Shown in pieces: positions 54,324 to 63,298 of a stretch of 64,000 nucleotides of DNA. Location: assembly GCA_021825925.1 (NCBI GenBank), contig JAKAFP010000004.1, forward strand, positions 62,001 to 126,000, written 5' to 3'. The first letter of the stretch is position 1. Each line of letters begins with the position of its first letter. The notes under the pieces are model-generated. The model was not told the DNA's origin and did not search any database. It was given only the letters and a program-made list of their open reading frames with translations. Made by a program: the position numbers and the translations under genes. The stretch comes from Chloroflexota bacterium (GTDB lineage Bacteria > Chloroflexota > Anaerolineae > Anaerolineales > Anaerolineaceae).

Positions 54324-55778
54324 CTAGTTGATCTTGCCTGTCAGGTAATCGATCAAATCGATCTTGGTGAGCATGCCTACGGGTTGTCCTTCATTATTAA
54401 CCACAATCACCACTTTTCCGCGTTCAAAGGCGGGCAGCACCTTTTCAATGCTGGAATCCGGGGTGACGGACAACACATTGGGGTTAATGATCGAGGCAAT
54501 CGTCTCAAGCGGATCATGAATATGCGTGGATTTTAACAAATGGTCAAGCACATCCGCTTCACCCACCATGCCGATCAGCTTGTCCTGATCATCCACCACG
54601 GGCAGCTGCGAAATATCATATTGATTCATTTTGCTGACCACCACGTTCATTTCTTCATCAGCACGAGCCACCACCAACGGCAGTTTCTGGCGGGTCTCAA
54701 TCAGAGCCATTACCGTGTCGGTCACCTTGTTGTCGGGTAAAAAGCCGTTCTCGCGCATCCAGTTGTCATCAAATAATTTCGATAGGTAGCGATTGCCGGA
54801 ATCCGGCAGGATGACCACTACGATTTGTCCGGGTTTGAGTGAACGTACTATTTCTGATTTGAGCACTCCAGCCACTGCCGACCCGGATGACCCTCCTGCA
54901 AAAATGCCTTCTTCGCGAACCAGTCGGCGGGCCATCTGGAAAGATTCACGATCACTTACTTGAACCACTTCATCCACCAGTGAAAAATTCAACGTGCTTG
55001 GGAGGAAATCCTCACCAATACCTTCAATCTTGTAGGTCTTGGGATGGGGATCACTCGGTATCTTGCCCTCTTTCCAAGTTTCAAGCAGGAGTGAACCTTC
55101 GATATCCACCCCCACCACTTTAATATTGGGATTTTGTTCTTTTAAGTAGCGGGCGGTGCCAGTGATCGTTCCACCAGTGCCCATGCCCGCCACCAACACA
55201 TCTATTTTTCCAGCGGTTTGTTCCCACAATTCAGGCCCCGTGAATTGGTAATGAGCTTCGGGGTTTGATTGGTTATGGTATTGATTCGCCAGCATGCTGT
55301 TTGGCGTTTCTTTGACGATGCGGGCAGCCACGCTGTAATAACTGCGCGGATCCTCCGGCGCGACGGCAGTGGGTGTAATCACCACCCGGGCGCCAAACGC
55401 GCGTAAGAAGCGGATTTTTTCTTCGCTCATCTTATCCGGCATGACAAAAATGGTTTTGTAGCCTTTGATCGATGCAGCCAGTGCCAGGCCTGCCCCTGTG
55501 TTGCCGGAGGTAGCTTCAACAATGGTGCCGCCTGGCAACAAACGTCCTTCTTTTTCGGCGTTCTTGATAATACTCAAACCAATGCGGTCTTTGATCGAAC
55601 CTGCCGGATTGAAGAATTCCACTTTGGCTAGGATGGTTGCGGAGCAGTTGCCGAAAACAATTTGATTAAGGCGCACCAATGGAGTGTTACCGATGGTTTC
55701 AAGAATATTCTTTTTAAATTGAGGTTGAGTATTTTGGGTTGCCACACCCATAATGGTTTGTGCAGTTGCGTTCATCAT
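54324..55778 (-). CDS. Cystathionine beta-synthase with C-terminal CBS domains
   Basis: A 484-residue PLP enzyme joining serine (or an acetylserine) with homocysteine to give cystathionine. The catalytic core has GNTPLVRL (about 30-37), the PLP lysine in NPAGSIKDRIG (about 58-68), SGNTGAGLA (about 89-97) and the phosphate-binding GMGTGGTITGT (about 194-204). After residue 345 come two CBS domains (SQLPVVDDQDKLIGMVGEAD, later VVNNEGQPVGMLTKIDL), the usual regulatory unit. The start may be 55778 or the adjacent ATG at 55775, with AGGTGA upstream. Its transcript has a cysteine-rich leader ORF and an attenuator hairpin, so expression should rise when cysteine is scarce. Confidence 0.88.
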   Translation of the reverse strand: MMNATAQTIMGVATQNTQPQFKKNILETIGNTPLVRLNQIVFGNCSATILAKVEFFNPAGSIKDRIGLSIIKNAEKEGRLLPGGTIVEATSGNTGAGLALAASIKGYKTIFVMPDKMSEEKIRFLRAFGARVVITPTAVAPEDPRSYYSVAARIVKETPNSMLANQYHNQSNPEAHYQFTGPELWEQTAGKIDVLVAGMGTGGTITGTARYLKEQNPNIKVVGVDIEGSLLLETWKEGKIPSDPHPKTYKIEGIGEDFLPSTLNFSLVDEVVQVSDRESFQMARRLVREEGIFAGGSSGSAVAGVLKSEIVRSLKPGQIVVVILPDSGNRYLSKLFDDNWMRENGFLPDNKVTDTVMALIETRQKLPLVVARADEEMNVVVSKMNQYDISQLPVVDDQDKLIGMVGEADVLDHLLKSTHIHDPLETIASIINPNVLSVTPDSSIEKVLPAFERGKVVIVVNNEGQPVGMLTKIDLIDYLTGKIN

Positions 55779-55815
55779 TTCGTCACCTATCGATTATTTT
55801 GCTGTGGCCAACTGG

Positions 55816-55878
55816 AATAAAAAAACGGCAGACAGTTTCACCGTAACAAAAGTAGCTTTGCGGGGAAACTGTCTGCCG
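55816..55878 (-). terminator. Attenuator terminator in the cystathionine beta-synthase leader
   Basis: As read on the minus strand, CGGCAGACAGTTTC (55878-55865) pairs exactly with GAAACTGTCTGCCG (55839-55826) over 14 bp, followed by seven T (55825-55819). It is an excellent intrinsic terminator, but it lies between the promoter and the gene, 38 nt before the start codon. An outer 8-bp stem (GCCAACTG/CAGTTGGC, 55891-55884 with 55814-55807) can enclose it. The leader segment 55929-55917 is complementary to the 5' arm region 55880-55868 at 11 of 13 positions (two of them G-U), which would form an antiterminator. Confidence 0.85.
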
Positions 55879-55900
55879 CCGGGCAGTTGGCTAATAATCG

Positions 55901-55987
55901 TCAGGAACGATAACCAGGCGGTAAAGAGCATCCCCGCCGGATACAGGAGCAACAGACAATCAATTGGCCAAAACTTATCGAATTCAT
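55901..55987 (-). CDS. Cysteine-rich leader peptide (attenuator ORF)
   Basis: A 28-codon reading frame from ATG 55987 to TGA 55901-55903. Codons 12, 13, 15 and 20 encode cysteine (VCCSC, later GC). Four cysteines in 28 codons, three nearly adjacent, upstream of a cysteine-making gene and ahead of a strong terminator are the hallmarks of transcription attenuation by ribosome stalling. The -10 box TATAAT is only 8 nt before the ATG, so the leader message is itself essentially leaderless. In mycobacteria, leaderless polycysteine short ORFs are known to act as cysteine-responsive attenuators; this looks like an independent case. Translation of the peptide is inferred from the sequence layout. Confidence 0.75.
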   Translation of the reverse strand: MNSISFGQLIVCCSCIRRGCSLPPGYRS

Positions 55988-55995
55988 AATGAATT

Positions 55996-56022
55996 ATTAT
56001 ACTCTAAATTTGTTAATCAAAA
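55996..56022 (-). promoter_or_regulatory. Promoter of the attenuated cystathionine beta-synthase transcript
   Basis: On the minus strand TATAAT is at 55996-56001. A weak -35 candidate, TTTTGA (56017-56022), lies 15 nt further upstream. Transcription should start near 55989, one or two bases before the leader ATG. Confidence 0.55.
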
Positions 56023-56121
56023 TAACTTAGTTATCCGTTAATATGGTCATGTATAGGACAACAATCGACTCTTTATTTTTAGGATCTTTATGGAGGTTTG
56101 GCTACCTAAACTTATAATATT

Positions 56122-56958
56122 TCAAACGGCCATTTTGGGCTTGCATATTTCACATTCGCAATTCTCAATATTTTCTATATGCGAAGGAGTTTTTGATTTT
56201 GCACTATATAGCCGAATGTCCGCATTTTCAAGTAAGGTATTTCTATCCACACCGTCAATTGGATATGTGGCTGAACCAAAACTCATTGAAACTGGTGCCT
56301 GCTTTAATGCCTCACCTAATCTAGTAATTATATTTTCAGCACCACTTTGATCAATATCGATGCAAAATAATGCAAATTCATCCCCCCCATATCTAGCTAT
56401 TTCATCAATTCCTCTGCATTGCTCAGAAAGAATTTTTGTAACAGCCTTCAGAGCTTCATCTGCTGCTGGATGACCATAAGTGTCGTTATATTCTTTTAAT
56501 CCATCGACATCACCCAAAATGACAGAAAAATTACGGCCTTGTTCTTTACCTCGTTTCACGTTCATCGCAAATAATTGCTCAAATCCAGCTCTGTTCCATA
56601 CCCCAGTCAAGCCATCGCTAAGGGCTTGGGTTTGGGATATTGTTAATTTTGCTTGAACTTGTGCCAAAATTATTTTTTGTTGAAAGGTACGCCGTATTGC
56701 AAAGGTTGCAATAAAGATCGCTGATAGCCATAAACTAAGACTTATAGGATGGTGAGGAACAGAAGTTATTACCGATTGGATAAAAGAGTATGATTCGTCC
56801 ATATGTTGACTATGTTCAAAATCAAAAAGTACCATATGTACAACAAAAAGTGGTAACCCAATCAAAAAAGCCCATCCTAACGCAATTAAGATATCTTTAA
56901 TGATCAGTTGTTTATTTGAATCTCCTGATTTGTTTTTTCGTTGGGAAAGTTGTTTCAT
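56122..56958 (-). CDS. Diguanylate cyclase (GGDEF domain, membrane-bound)
   Basis: A 278-residue protein with two transmembrane segments (about 22-45 and 74-90) and a C-terminal GGDEF domain (about 110-260). The active-site loop RYGGDEFALF (about 187-196) is intact, as is DVDGLKEYNDTYGH (about 147-160), so it should make c-di-GMP from two GTP. The C terminus ends with CECEICKPK, an unusual cysteine cluster. It follows the HD-GYP gene by 14 nt, so the maker and breaker of c-di-GMP are cotranscribed. The signal sensed is unknown. Confidence 0.9.
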   Translation of the reverse strand: MKQLSQRKNKSGDSNKQLIIKDILIALGWAFLIGLPLFVVHMVLFDFEHSQHMDESYSFIQSVITSVPHHPISLSLWLSAIFIATFAIRRTFQQKIILAQVQAKLTISQTQALSDGLTGVWNRAGFEQLFAMNVKRGKEQGRNFSVILGDVDGLKEYNDTYGHPAADEALKAVTKILSEQCRGIDEIARYGGDEFALFCIDIDQSGAENIITRLGEALKQAPVSMSFGSATYPIDGVDRNTLLENADIRLYSAKSKTPSHIENIENCECEICKPKMAV

Positions 56959-56972
56959 TTTTTCCTAATAAT

Positions 56973-58112
56973 TTAGAATTTTGGTTTTGAAGGCTCATTT
57001 TTGGATGAATCCATTACTTGTTCAAAAGTCTTTAGAAATGCATTCACTATTTCTGGATCAAACTGACTATTTGAACATTGTTGAATCTCTTCTAAGGCCT
57101 TCTCTGGGGTAAATGCTTTTCGATAGGGTCGATCATTGGTCATAGCATCATAAGTATCAGCAATTGCAAAAATTCGAGCAGCAAGTGGAATAGCTTTACC
57201 AGATAATCCTGTTGGATACCCTGTGCCGTCAAATTTTTCATGGTGATGTAAGACAATATCTAGAGAAGGGGCAAGAAAGGGGATTTCTTTTAACATTTCA
57301 TAACCAATTTGTGGATGAGTTCTCATCACAATCCATTCATCATCAGTTAATTTACCAGGTTTTCGTAATATTTGATCTGGTATTCCAATTTTTCCCACAT
57401 CATGAAGTATCGCGCCCCATTGAATTTCTTGAACTCCTTTTGTATCCACTTCAAGTTGCCTGGCTATTAACAAAGCTATTTGTGTAACTCTTTCTGAATG
57501 ACCACCTGTTTCATTATCCCGCGTATCCAACGCCTTAACCAGTGCATGCAAAGTTTCATTATATGACCGGTTCAATGCCTCATTGATATCAGCTCGTGAT
57601 TTTAATGCTGTTTCCCTCTGTTTACTCAATGCCCCAACTATGAACGCTGATGCGAAGAGAAAACCTCCAATAGCAAATATTTCAAAATCAACACCCAAAC
57701 CTTCATAATAAAAGTGCAACAATGCATTGCTTATCGTGGCAAGCAAAGCAGCAAAAAGTCCTTGACGGGTTCCCCAGCGGGCTGATACGCCAATTATGAC
57801 TAAAGTAAAAATAATTTCTGTATGGATAAAAAAGGAACTCAACCTGAAATAACCAATAACCGCAATCATTACCGCAGCAAAACCAATCAGGTAGCCCTGA
57901 AATTTGTTTCCCGCAAGTGCTCTGGTGAGTCCGATTAACAAAACCATCAATACACTTACAAAGGCAAGGTTTACCGCATGATTCTTTCCGTTTTCCATGA
58001 AAGTCATTAATGCAATAAACCACAACGCAAGTAAACCTATAGCGATAAGAATCGCCCTTTCAATGGAAAAGTGGCGATCTTCTATTTTCAATACTTGAAA
58101 CAATCTTTGCAT
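56973..58112 (-). CDS. HD-GYP phosphodiesterase (membrane-bound)
   Basis: A 379-residue protein with five or six transmembrane segments (about 18-170) and a C-terminal HD-GYP domain. Motifs are HDVGKIGIP (about 233-241), HPQIGYEML and HHHEKFDGTGYPTGLSG (about 282-298) with the GYP triplet, so it should hydrolyse c-di-GMP. It is upstream of the GGDEF gene on one transcript. AAGGA precedes the ATG. Confidence 0.9.
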   Translation of the reverse strand: MQRLFQVLKIEDRHFSIERAILIAIGLLALWFIALMTFMENGKNHAVNLAFVSVLMVLLIGLTRALAGNKFQGYLIGFAAVMIAVIGYFRLSSFFIHTEIIFTLVIIGVSARWGTRQGLFAALLATISNALLHFYYEGLGVDFEIFAIGGFLFASAFIVGALSKQRETALKSRADINEALNRSYNETLHALVKALDTRDNETGGHSERVTQIALLIARQLEVDTKGVQEIQWGAILHDVGKIGIPDQILRKPGKLTDDEWIVMRTHPQIGYEMLKEIPFLAPSLDIVLHHHEKFDGTGYPTGLSGKAIPLAARIFAIADTYDAMTNDRPYRKAFTPEKALEEIQQCSNSQFDPEIVNAFLKTFEQVMDSSKNEPSKPKF

Positions 58113-58140
58113 GACTTGTCCTTAAGTCTTCTTTTTAATG

Positions 58141-58178
58141 ATCACCTACCCTGTTCCTCTTAGAAAAGGATAGGTGAT
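58141..58178. repeat. Inverted repeat after the copper operon, possible terminator
   Basis: ATCACCTA (58141-58148) pairs with TAGGTGAT (58171-58178) over 8 bp with a 22-nt centre that can pair further. It lies 41 nt after the minus-strand copper operon, but no clear T run follows. Confidence 0.4.
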
Positions 58179-58218
58179 TCATAATCGACTGGTAATCTAA
58201 AATCTATAATCAGGAAAT

Positions 58219-58596
58219 TTATTCAACAATCAGTTTTCCGCGTAACATTCCCATTAAGCATTGAAAACCATATTCTCCTGTTTTATCTGGTGTAAATTCT
58301 ATGATTACTTCTTCGCCTTCAGGTAATTTGGCGCTTTTATTGAAATCGGGAAATGTCACAGTCTCAGAACAGGATGAACTTTCCTGCCTGGTAAAGCGCA
58401 TCCGCAGAGGTTGCCCCGATTTTACAATGATAATATCTGGGGTATAACCACCTTTAACCGTGATGGCTACTTCTTGTACACCACTTGTATTTGAAGAAAC
58501 CTGTATTTTCCTTTTAGGAGCTAACCAAAAAAACCACGCGATTAACAGGCTGAGGGCGATTCCTCCAATAGTTACTGCGATTTGTGTGGGCGTCAT
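58219..58596 (-). CDS. Membrane-anchored cupredoxin-like protein
   Basis: A 125-residue protein with one N-terminal transmembrane helix (VTIGGIALSLLIAWFFWL) and an external EfeO-type cupredoxin-like domain. Candidate copper ligands are the cysteine in SSSCSETV and the block FQCLMGMLRGKLIV near the C terminus. The domain matches the C-terminal domain of the 49912-51036 protein in its Cys and MGM positions. It overlaps the upstream thioredoxin-like gene by 4 nt and is the last gene of the copper ATPase operon. Confidence 0.8.
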   Translation of the reverse strand: MTPTQIAVTIGGIALSLLIAWFFWLAPKRKIQVSSNTSGVQEVAITVKGGYTPDIIIVKSGQPLRMRFTRQESSSCSETVTFPDFNKSAKLPEGEEVIIEFTPDKTGEYGFQCLMGMLRGKLIVE

Positions 58597-58919
58597 TTCG
58601 ATTTATCCTTATTATTTAATATATCTATTAACTTTGCGCGAAGCATGTCATCAGTTGGTACTCCGAAAAGCCCATTGGAAGTACTATAAACTCGACATGA
58701 CATAGAAAAGTTTTCCCGATTCTCGGGCCAAAGATCTTGTCCGTTAACCTGGAAGGAAGGTGAGCCTAGGAACTTATATTTTAAGGCTTCTTTGTCTGAT
58801 TTCACTTCAACCAGGTTTATCAAAAAATCCAAATTTTCTTCATTTATTAATTTTTGTAAGTTTATTAATGCTTTTTGCCACGATGGGCATCCATCAAAGT
58901 AAAGCACTTTGATTTCCAT
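58593..58919 (-). CDS. Thioredoxin-like DF-family protein
   Basis: A 108-residue thioredoxin-fold protein. It starts with strand IKVLYFDGCPSW, whose single active-site cysteine is followed by the WQKALINL helix, and has FLGSPSFQVNGQDL with the cis-proline near 55-68. The start is ATG 58919 (or 58925); a GTG at 58937 lies inside the ATPase gene. It lies between a copper pump and a cupredoxin and may help reduce or load copper. Confidence 0.7.
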   Translation of the reverse strand: MEIKVLYFDGCPSWQKALINLQKLINEENLDFLINLVEVKSDKEALKYKFLGSPSFQVNGQDLWPENRENFSMSCRVYSTSNGLFGVPTDDMLRAKLIDILNNKDKSK

Positions 58920-58926
58920 AGTCATC

Positions 58927-61584
58927 TCATTTCGCACTGAACTTCGGACGAAAACTTCTCAACCGGTTAGCGTTACCAACAACTGTTACAGACGAGAAAG
59001 CCATGGCAGCACCGGCTAATAATGGGCTCAACAATAAACCAAAGAATGGGAACAAGAGGCCCATTGCAATTGGAACACCTAAAGCATTGTAGATGAAGGC
59101 TCCTACCAGGTTCTGTTTGATATTCCGCATTGTAGCTCGACTTACTTCAATCGCGGTTACGACCCCTTTTAAGCTACCTTTGATTAGAGTAATATCAGAG
59201 GCTTCAATCGCGACGTCTGTACCCGTACCAATTGCTAAACCAACATCTGCCTGGGCTAAAGCAGGTGCATCGTTTATCCCATCTCCAACCATTGCAACTT
59301 TTTTACCTTCAGCTTGCAATAAGTGAATATTCTGGGCTTTATCCTCTGGCAAAACTTCCGCCAGAACTCGATCGACGCCAACTTGCCGAGCGATTGCTTC
59401 AGCAGTACGGCGATTATCTCCAGTTATCATGACCACTTCTATGCCCATCTTATGCAAAACTGCAATAGCCTCTTTGGAATCTTCTTTTACTGTATCCGCT
59501 ACAGCGATGATTCCAGCAGCTAAACCGTCAACAGATACAAACATTGGTGTCTTGCCATCATTAGCGAGACCATCTGATTTTACTTCCAAGTCTAGCAGAT
59601 CAATATTTTCACGTTTCATCATTTTAAGATTTCCAAGTACAACTTTACGTCCTTCAACTGTGGCAATTACACCATGTCCAGGGATTGCTTCAAAGGCTTC
59701 TGGTTTTCCTAGAGGCAATCCTTTAGTTTTTGCGCCTTCAACTATTGCCTCAGCTAAAGGATGTTCACTAATTGATTCAACCGAAGCACTAAATCTTAAC
59801 AGTTCTTCATTTGTTACATGCTGGTTTCCAGCGTTTACTAAATCAGTTAATTCCGGTTTTCCTTTTGTAATTGTTCCCGTTTTGTCTAAAACAACTGTTT
59901 TTATGGCTTGTGCGGTTTGTAAGGCTTCTCCTGAACGAATTAAAATACCATTTTCAGCACCTTTTCCTATTCCAACCATTAAACTCATCGGCGTCGCCAA
60001 GCCTAGCGCGCAAGGGCATGCGATGATCAATACGGATACTGCTGTAACTAATCCATAAACGAGTTGTGGTTGAGGTCCAAAATCAAACCATATAACAAAA
60101 GTGATCACGGCCAGGATCATTACTATCGGAACAAAAAACCCAGAAATCGTATCTGCAAGTCGGGCAATCGGAGCCTTACTGTTTTGAGCATCCTGAACCA
60201 TTTTTACAATTTGGGCAAGAGCTGTATCTTTACCAACCTTGGTAGTTTTAAATTTGAATGCACCAGTCTTATTCAACGTTGCGCCTATTACATCATCCCC
60301 CGCTTTCTTGGACGCAGGCAGACTCTCGCCGGTCAACATGGATTCATCTACAGCTGAACTTCCTTCTACAATTACCCCATCGACGGGTATCTTTTCTCCA
60401 GGACGCACTTGGATAATATCCCCAACCAATACTTCTTCAACAGGAATATCCACTTCAATACCTTTGCGAATAACACGGGCCGTTTTAGCCTGTAAACCCA
60501 TCAACTTCTTTATTGCCTCGCTCGTTCGTCCTTTTGCGCGTAATTCCAAAGCCTGACCAAGAACAACGAGTCCTATCACGACCGCAACTACATCAAAAAA
60601 CGGTTCAGATGTCCCCTCTGGAAAAATTCCAGGAAAGGTAATAGCAATTACTGAATAAAGCCAAGCAGCTCCCGTACCTAAAGCAACTAAAGTATTCATA
60701 TTTGCTGCCCTATGTTTGAGAGCTGCCCAAGCCCCAGTAAAGAAGTCACTTCCAGACCATAATAGAACCGGTAAAGTTAAAAAAGCAGCGATAAACCACG
60801 AAACACGTAAAGTTGCCATTGACCAATCCCGCACAAGCGGGATGAATTTGGGATAGGCTGTAATTAGAACGGGAATTGAAATTACTGCAGCAAACCAAAA
60901 ACGGTTCATCAGCCGTTTATATTCTTTTTCATGAGCTGCTTGTTGTTGATCTACTGGTTCTTCACTCAATGCAGATCTAGTCTTGTAGCCCCAATTCTCT
61001 ATTGCAGAATTCAATCTGTGGAGGGTTGTCTGTTCTGGTAAATAATCAATGGTAGCTTCTTGAGTGGCAATATTGACTGAAGCATTTAAAACACCTGGAG
61101 TATTTTTTAATTCTGTTTCAATAAATCCTACGCATGAAGCGCAGCGAATGTTATCGATTCCAATCCGGGTCTTTGTACTACCAACTTGATAACCAGTTTT
61201 TTTAATCGCATCAACAATTCCTTGGATTTGGATTATCTTGGGGTAATAGTCAATGACAACTAACCCGAATGTAGTATTAATAATTACCTTTTCAATTCCA
61301 ACTGTTTTTCCAAGAATTTTCGAGATCAATTCAGCCCCAGGCTGACCTTCCTTGATCAAGTCAAGAATTGGAATCTCAATCTGCAATATTCTGGCGTCTG
61401 GATTAAAACCGGTAGTGGCTGAACCAACTGGATCCTCAGTCATGAGCACGTATTGATGGGGATTTTGGTCAAATTTCTGTGCACAGTTTGCAGAACAAAA
61501 ATAATATTTTTGACCCATATGTTCTCTTGATGTAAAAGCAGAACTTTGATCTATTTCCATCCCGCAAACAGGATCTTTTACCAT
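58927..61584 (-). CDS. Copper P1B-type ATPase with N-terminal YHS and HMA domains
   Basis: An 885-residue copper pump. A YHS domain opens the protein (KDPVCGMEI at 3-11, then [12 protein letters not shown]), followed by an HMA-like domain without CxxC (about 70-130) and one with IRCASCVG (about 143-150). The pump core has [38 protein letters not shown] and [12 protein letters not shown], with [15 protein letters not shown] at the end. It is a second copper ATPase, clearly distinct from copA at 47277. An inverted repeat GCATATC/GATATGC at 61678-61709 lies upstream. Confidence 0.92.
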   Translation of the reverse strand: MVKDPVCGMEIDQSSAFTSREHMGQKYYFCSANCAQKFDQNPHQYVLMTEDPVGSATTGFNPDARILQIEIPILDLIKEGQPGAELISKILGKTVGIEKVIINTTFGLVVIDYYPKIIQIQGIVDAIKKTGYQVGSTKTRIGIDNIRCASCVGFIETELKNTPGVLNASVNIATQEATIDYLPEQTTLHRLNSAIENWGYKTRSALSEEPVDQQQAAHEKEYKRLMNRFWFAAVISIPVLITAYPKFIPLVRDWSMATLRVSWFIAAFLTLPVLLWSGSDFFTGAWAALKHRAANMNTLVALGTGAAWLYSVIAITFPGIFPEGTSEPFFDVVAVVIGLVVLGQALELRAKGRTSEAIKKLMGLQAKTARVIRKGIEVDIPVEEVLVGDIIQVRPGEKIPVDGVIVEGSSAVDESMLTGESLPASKKAGDDVIGATLNKTGAFKFKTTKVGKDTALAQIVKMVQDAQNSKAPIARLADTISGFFVPIVMILAVITFVIWFDFGPQPQLVYGLVTAVSVLIIACPCALGLATPMSLMVGIGKGAENGILIRSGEALQTAQAIKTVVLDKTGTITKGKPELTDLVNAGNQHVTNEELLRFSASVESISEHPLAEAIVEGAKTKGLPLGKPEAFEAIPGHGVIATVEGRKVVLGNLKMMKRENIDLLDLEVKSDGLANDGKTPMFVSVDGLAAGIIAVADTVKEDSKEAIAVLHKMGIEVVMITGDNRRTAEAIARQVGVDRVLAEVLPEDKAQNIHLLQAEGKKVAMVGDGINDAPALAQADVGLAIGTGTDVAIEASDITLIKGSLKGVVTAIEVSRATMRNIKQNLVGAFIYNALGVPIAMGLLFPFFGLLLSPLLAGAAMAFSSVTVVGNANRLRSFRPKFSAK

Positions 61585-61677
61585 ATTTCACCTCTTTCTA
61601 AAACCAGTAGATTGATATTTAAATCATAGCACTTATGCATTACTAATATATGTGTCATTTAGCGAGAAATTTAATGG

Positions 61678-61709
61678 GCATATCCCCCGTGGTTACTAAG
61701 CAGATATGC
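61678..61709. repeat. Inverted repeat upstream of the copper ATPase
   Basis: GCATATC (61678-61684) and GATATGC (61703-61709) form 7-bp arms around 18 nt containing CCCCC. It may be the operator for the copper operon that starts at 61584, but no copper regulator gene is in the window. Confidence 0.35.
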
Positions 61710-61758
61710 TTATTCAAAAACCTTTGTGACTAAAGAGTCAATGGAATAAATAATTGCC

Positions 61759-62451
61759 TCAATTATTAAATATAAGGAACTCTTCCTTGGGTTCTTCCGG
61801 GAGTTGAATCAGCCCTAATGAAATCCCCTTCATCACTGCTTCCGTTCTGCTGAAAACTTGCAGTTTTTCAAAGATACGTGCTAAATGTCCTTGCACTGTA
61901 CGGTCACTAATTTTCAGGTTGTTACCAATTGCTTTGTTTGTAAGTCCTTTGGCTACAAGCAATAGAATTTCGTTTTCGCGATCAGATAATGCGTCAAAAA
62001 CCGGGGGCTGGTTCTGATGAGATAATTGTGCGAATACTTTGGGCAGAATCATAGAATCTAAAACCGATTTGCCTTGATGAACATCCCTGATGGCATTTAT
62101 GATTTCATCCGGCGTGGCTGTTTTAAGTACATAGCCATTGGCGCCGGTTTTTAGGACTGCAGAAATATATGGATCATCATCGTATGAAGTTAAGATGAGC
62201 ACCCCAATTGGTAAGCGCCTGGCCCGAATTTCACGGGTAACTTCAATACCTGTAGCCTTCGGCATCTGGATATCCAAAACGGCAACATCTGGAACCAATT
62301 GTTCAATCATATTTATAGCCTGCTCCCCGTCAGACGCTTCGCCAATGACCTGAATATCGCCGGCTTGTTCCAGAAATTGCCGTATCCCTGCGCGGACCAC
62401 TGCGTGGTCATCAGCCAAAAGTACGCGAATCAAGGGGTTGGGTTCAATCAT
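61759..62451 (-). CDS. NarL/LuxR-type response regulator
   Basis: A 230-residue two-component regulator. The receiver domain has acidic residues LLADDHAV (about 11-18), the phosphorylation aspartate in AVLDIQMP (about 58-65) and LILTSYDDD. The LuxR-type DNA-binding domain has LSDRENEILLLVAKGLTNKAIG (about 152-173) with recognition helix ISDRTVQGHLARIFEKL. No sensor kinase gene is beside it. It starts 8 nt inside the end of the DUF2085 gene, so they are cotranscribed. Confidence 0.9.
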   Translation of the reverse strand: MIEPNPLIRVLLADDHAVVRAGIRQFLEQAGDIQVIGEASDGEQAINMIEQLVPDVAVLDIQMPKATGIEVTREIRARRLPIGVLILTSYDDDPYISAVLKTGANGYVLKTATPDEIINAIRDVHQGKSVLDSMILPKVFAQLSHQNQPPVFDALSDRENEILLLVAKGLTNKAIGNNLKISDRTVQGHLARIFEKLQVFSRTEAVMKGISLGLIQLPEEPKEEFLIFNN

Positions 62452-63298
62452 GAAATTTATCTCCGCGAATTGTTTTTGTAGCTTCTTCGCCTATGGTTTC
62501 CTGTAGCCTTGACAAGCGTAAATTCAAGAGTCGATCATTTTCTTTTGCAATTAATCTTCGGTACTCATATTTGTCATCAATGACCTTCACCGAGTTTGAT
62601 ATCCAGTCTTGTAATAATGGGAATCCATACCAGACACTGCTTAAACCAAACAAGATGCCTGAAATCAAGCGCATCCAGGCATTGAAAGATCCCCAAGCAT
62701 CACCTGTATAAAAAGCAGTTGGAAGACTATTGTTGGTCAATATCGCCAGCCATGTATTTGTATCCCTGAAACCCTGTCCGATGCCTGCAAAATCACTGAT
62801 CAGATGTGTTGTGCCATCAATCGCCATGGGTAGAATCAATAAAAACGCCCCCCACCACTGAAGTTTACCGGTTTTTTTCTTGAGGATCGCCCAAATAATT
62901 CCAAACACCCAAATACTGGTAAACATTGAGAACATGCGGTCAGACCAGGCCATCTTCCAGCCCATCTGAGGATTTCCAACAAACTGCCTCAAGATAACCG
63001 CGTCTGTTGTGTTTTGCCAGGCAGATTGAATTTCTGAAAGCGAATAAGATATTTTGGGACCAAATAGAAAATAAGAACGTTCTGGCAGCTGATGACAGAC
63101 AAAAGAATAAACCCAATAAATCACTTTTGCGGGTCCTATTCCTCCTGATGCCATCAACAGAGGTGCAATTATTGGGAGGATTACAAATAGACCCATAAAT
63201 GTATTAACCACGGCCAACCAATGTTGGCCAAACCAATAGCCAAACCGGTCATTATTAGAAATGCTATCGTGTTGACCAACAACTTTCATATATTTCAC
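62444..63298 (-). CDS. DUF2085-family membrane protein
   Basis: A 284-residue membrane protein with about five transmembrane segments. The family motif is VCHQLPERSYFLFG (about 67-80), and a further GTTHLISDFAGIGQGFRDTNTWL block sits near 162-184. The C-terminal 60 residues are charged and soluble. The function is unknown. It lies between a small unknown gene (4-nt overlap) and a response regulator. Confidence 0.8.
   Translation of the reverse strand: MKYMKVVGQHDSISNNDRFGYWFGQHWLAVVNTFMGLFVILPIIAPLLMASGGIGPAKVIYWVYSFVCHQLPERSYFLFGPKISYSLSEIQSAWQNTTDAVILRQFVGNPQMGWKMAWSDRMFSMFTSIWVFGIIWAILKKKTGKLQWWGAFLLILPMAIDGTTHLISDFAGIGQGFRDTNTWLAILTNNSLPTAFYTGDAWGSFNAWMRLISGILFGLSSVWYGFPLLQDWISNSVKVIDDKYEYRRLIAKENDRLLNLRLSRLQETIGEEATKTIRGDKFHD

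Noticed and set aside
55753..55989. A 78-codon plus-strand frame across the attenuator
   Set aside because: It lies opposite the start of cystathionine beta-synthase and the leader; it has no ribosome site, and its content is explained by the hairpin arms read in reverse.
55800..56000. Riboswitch (SAM-I, SAH or T-box) in the beta-synthase leader
   Set aside because: I could not find the conserved cores of these classes, including the T-box TGGNACCGCG sequence. The Cys-codon attenuator explains the structure better.
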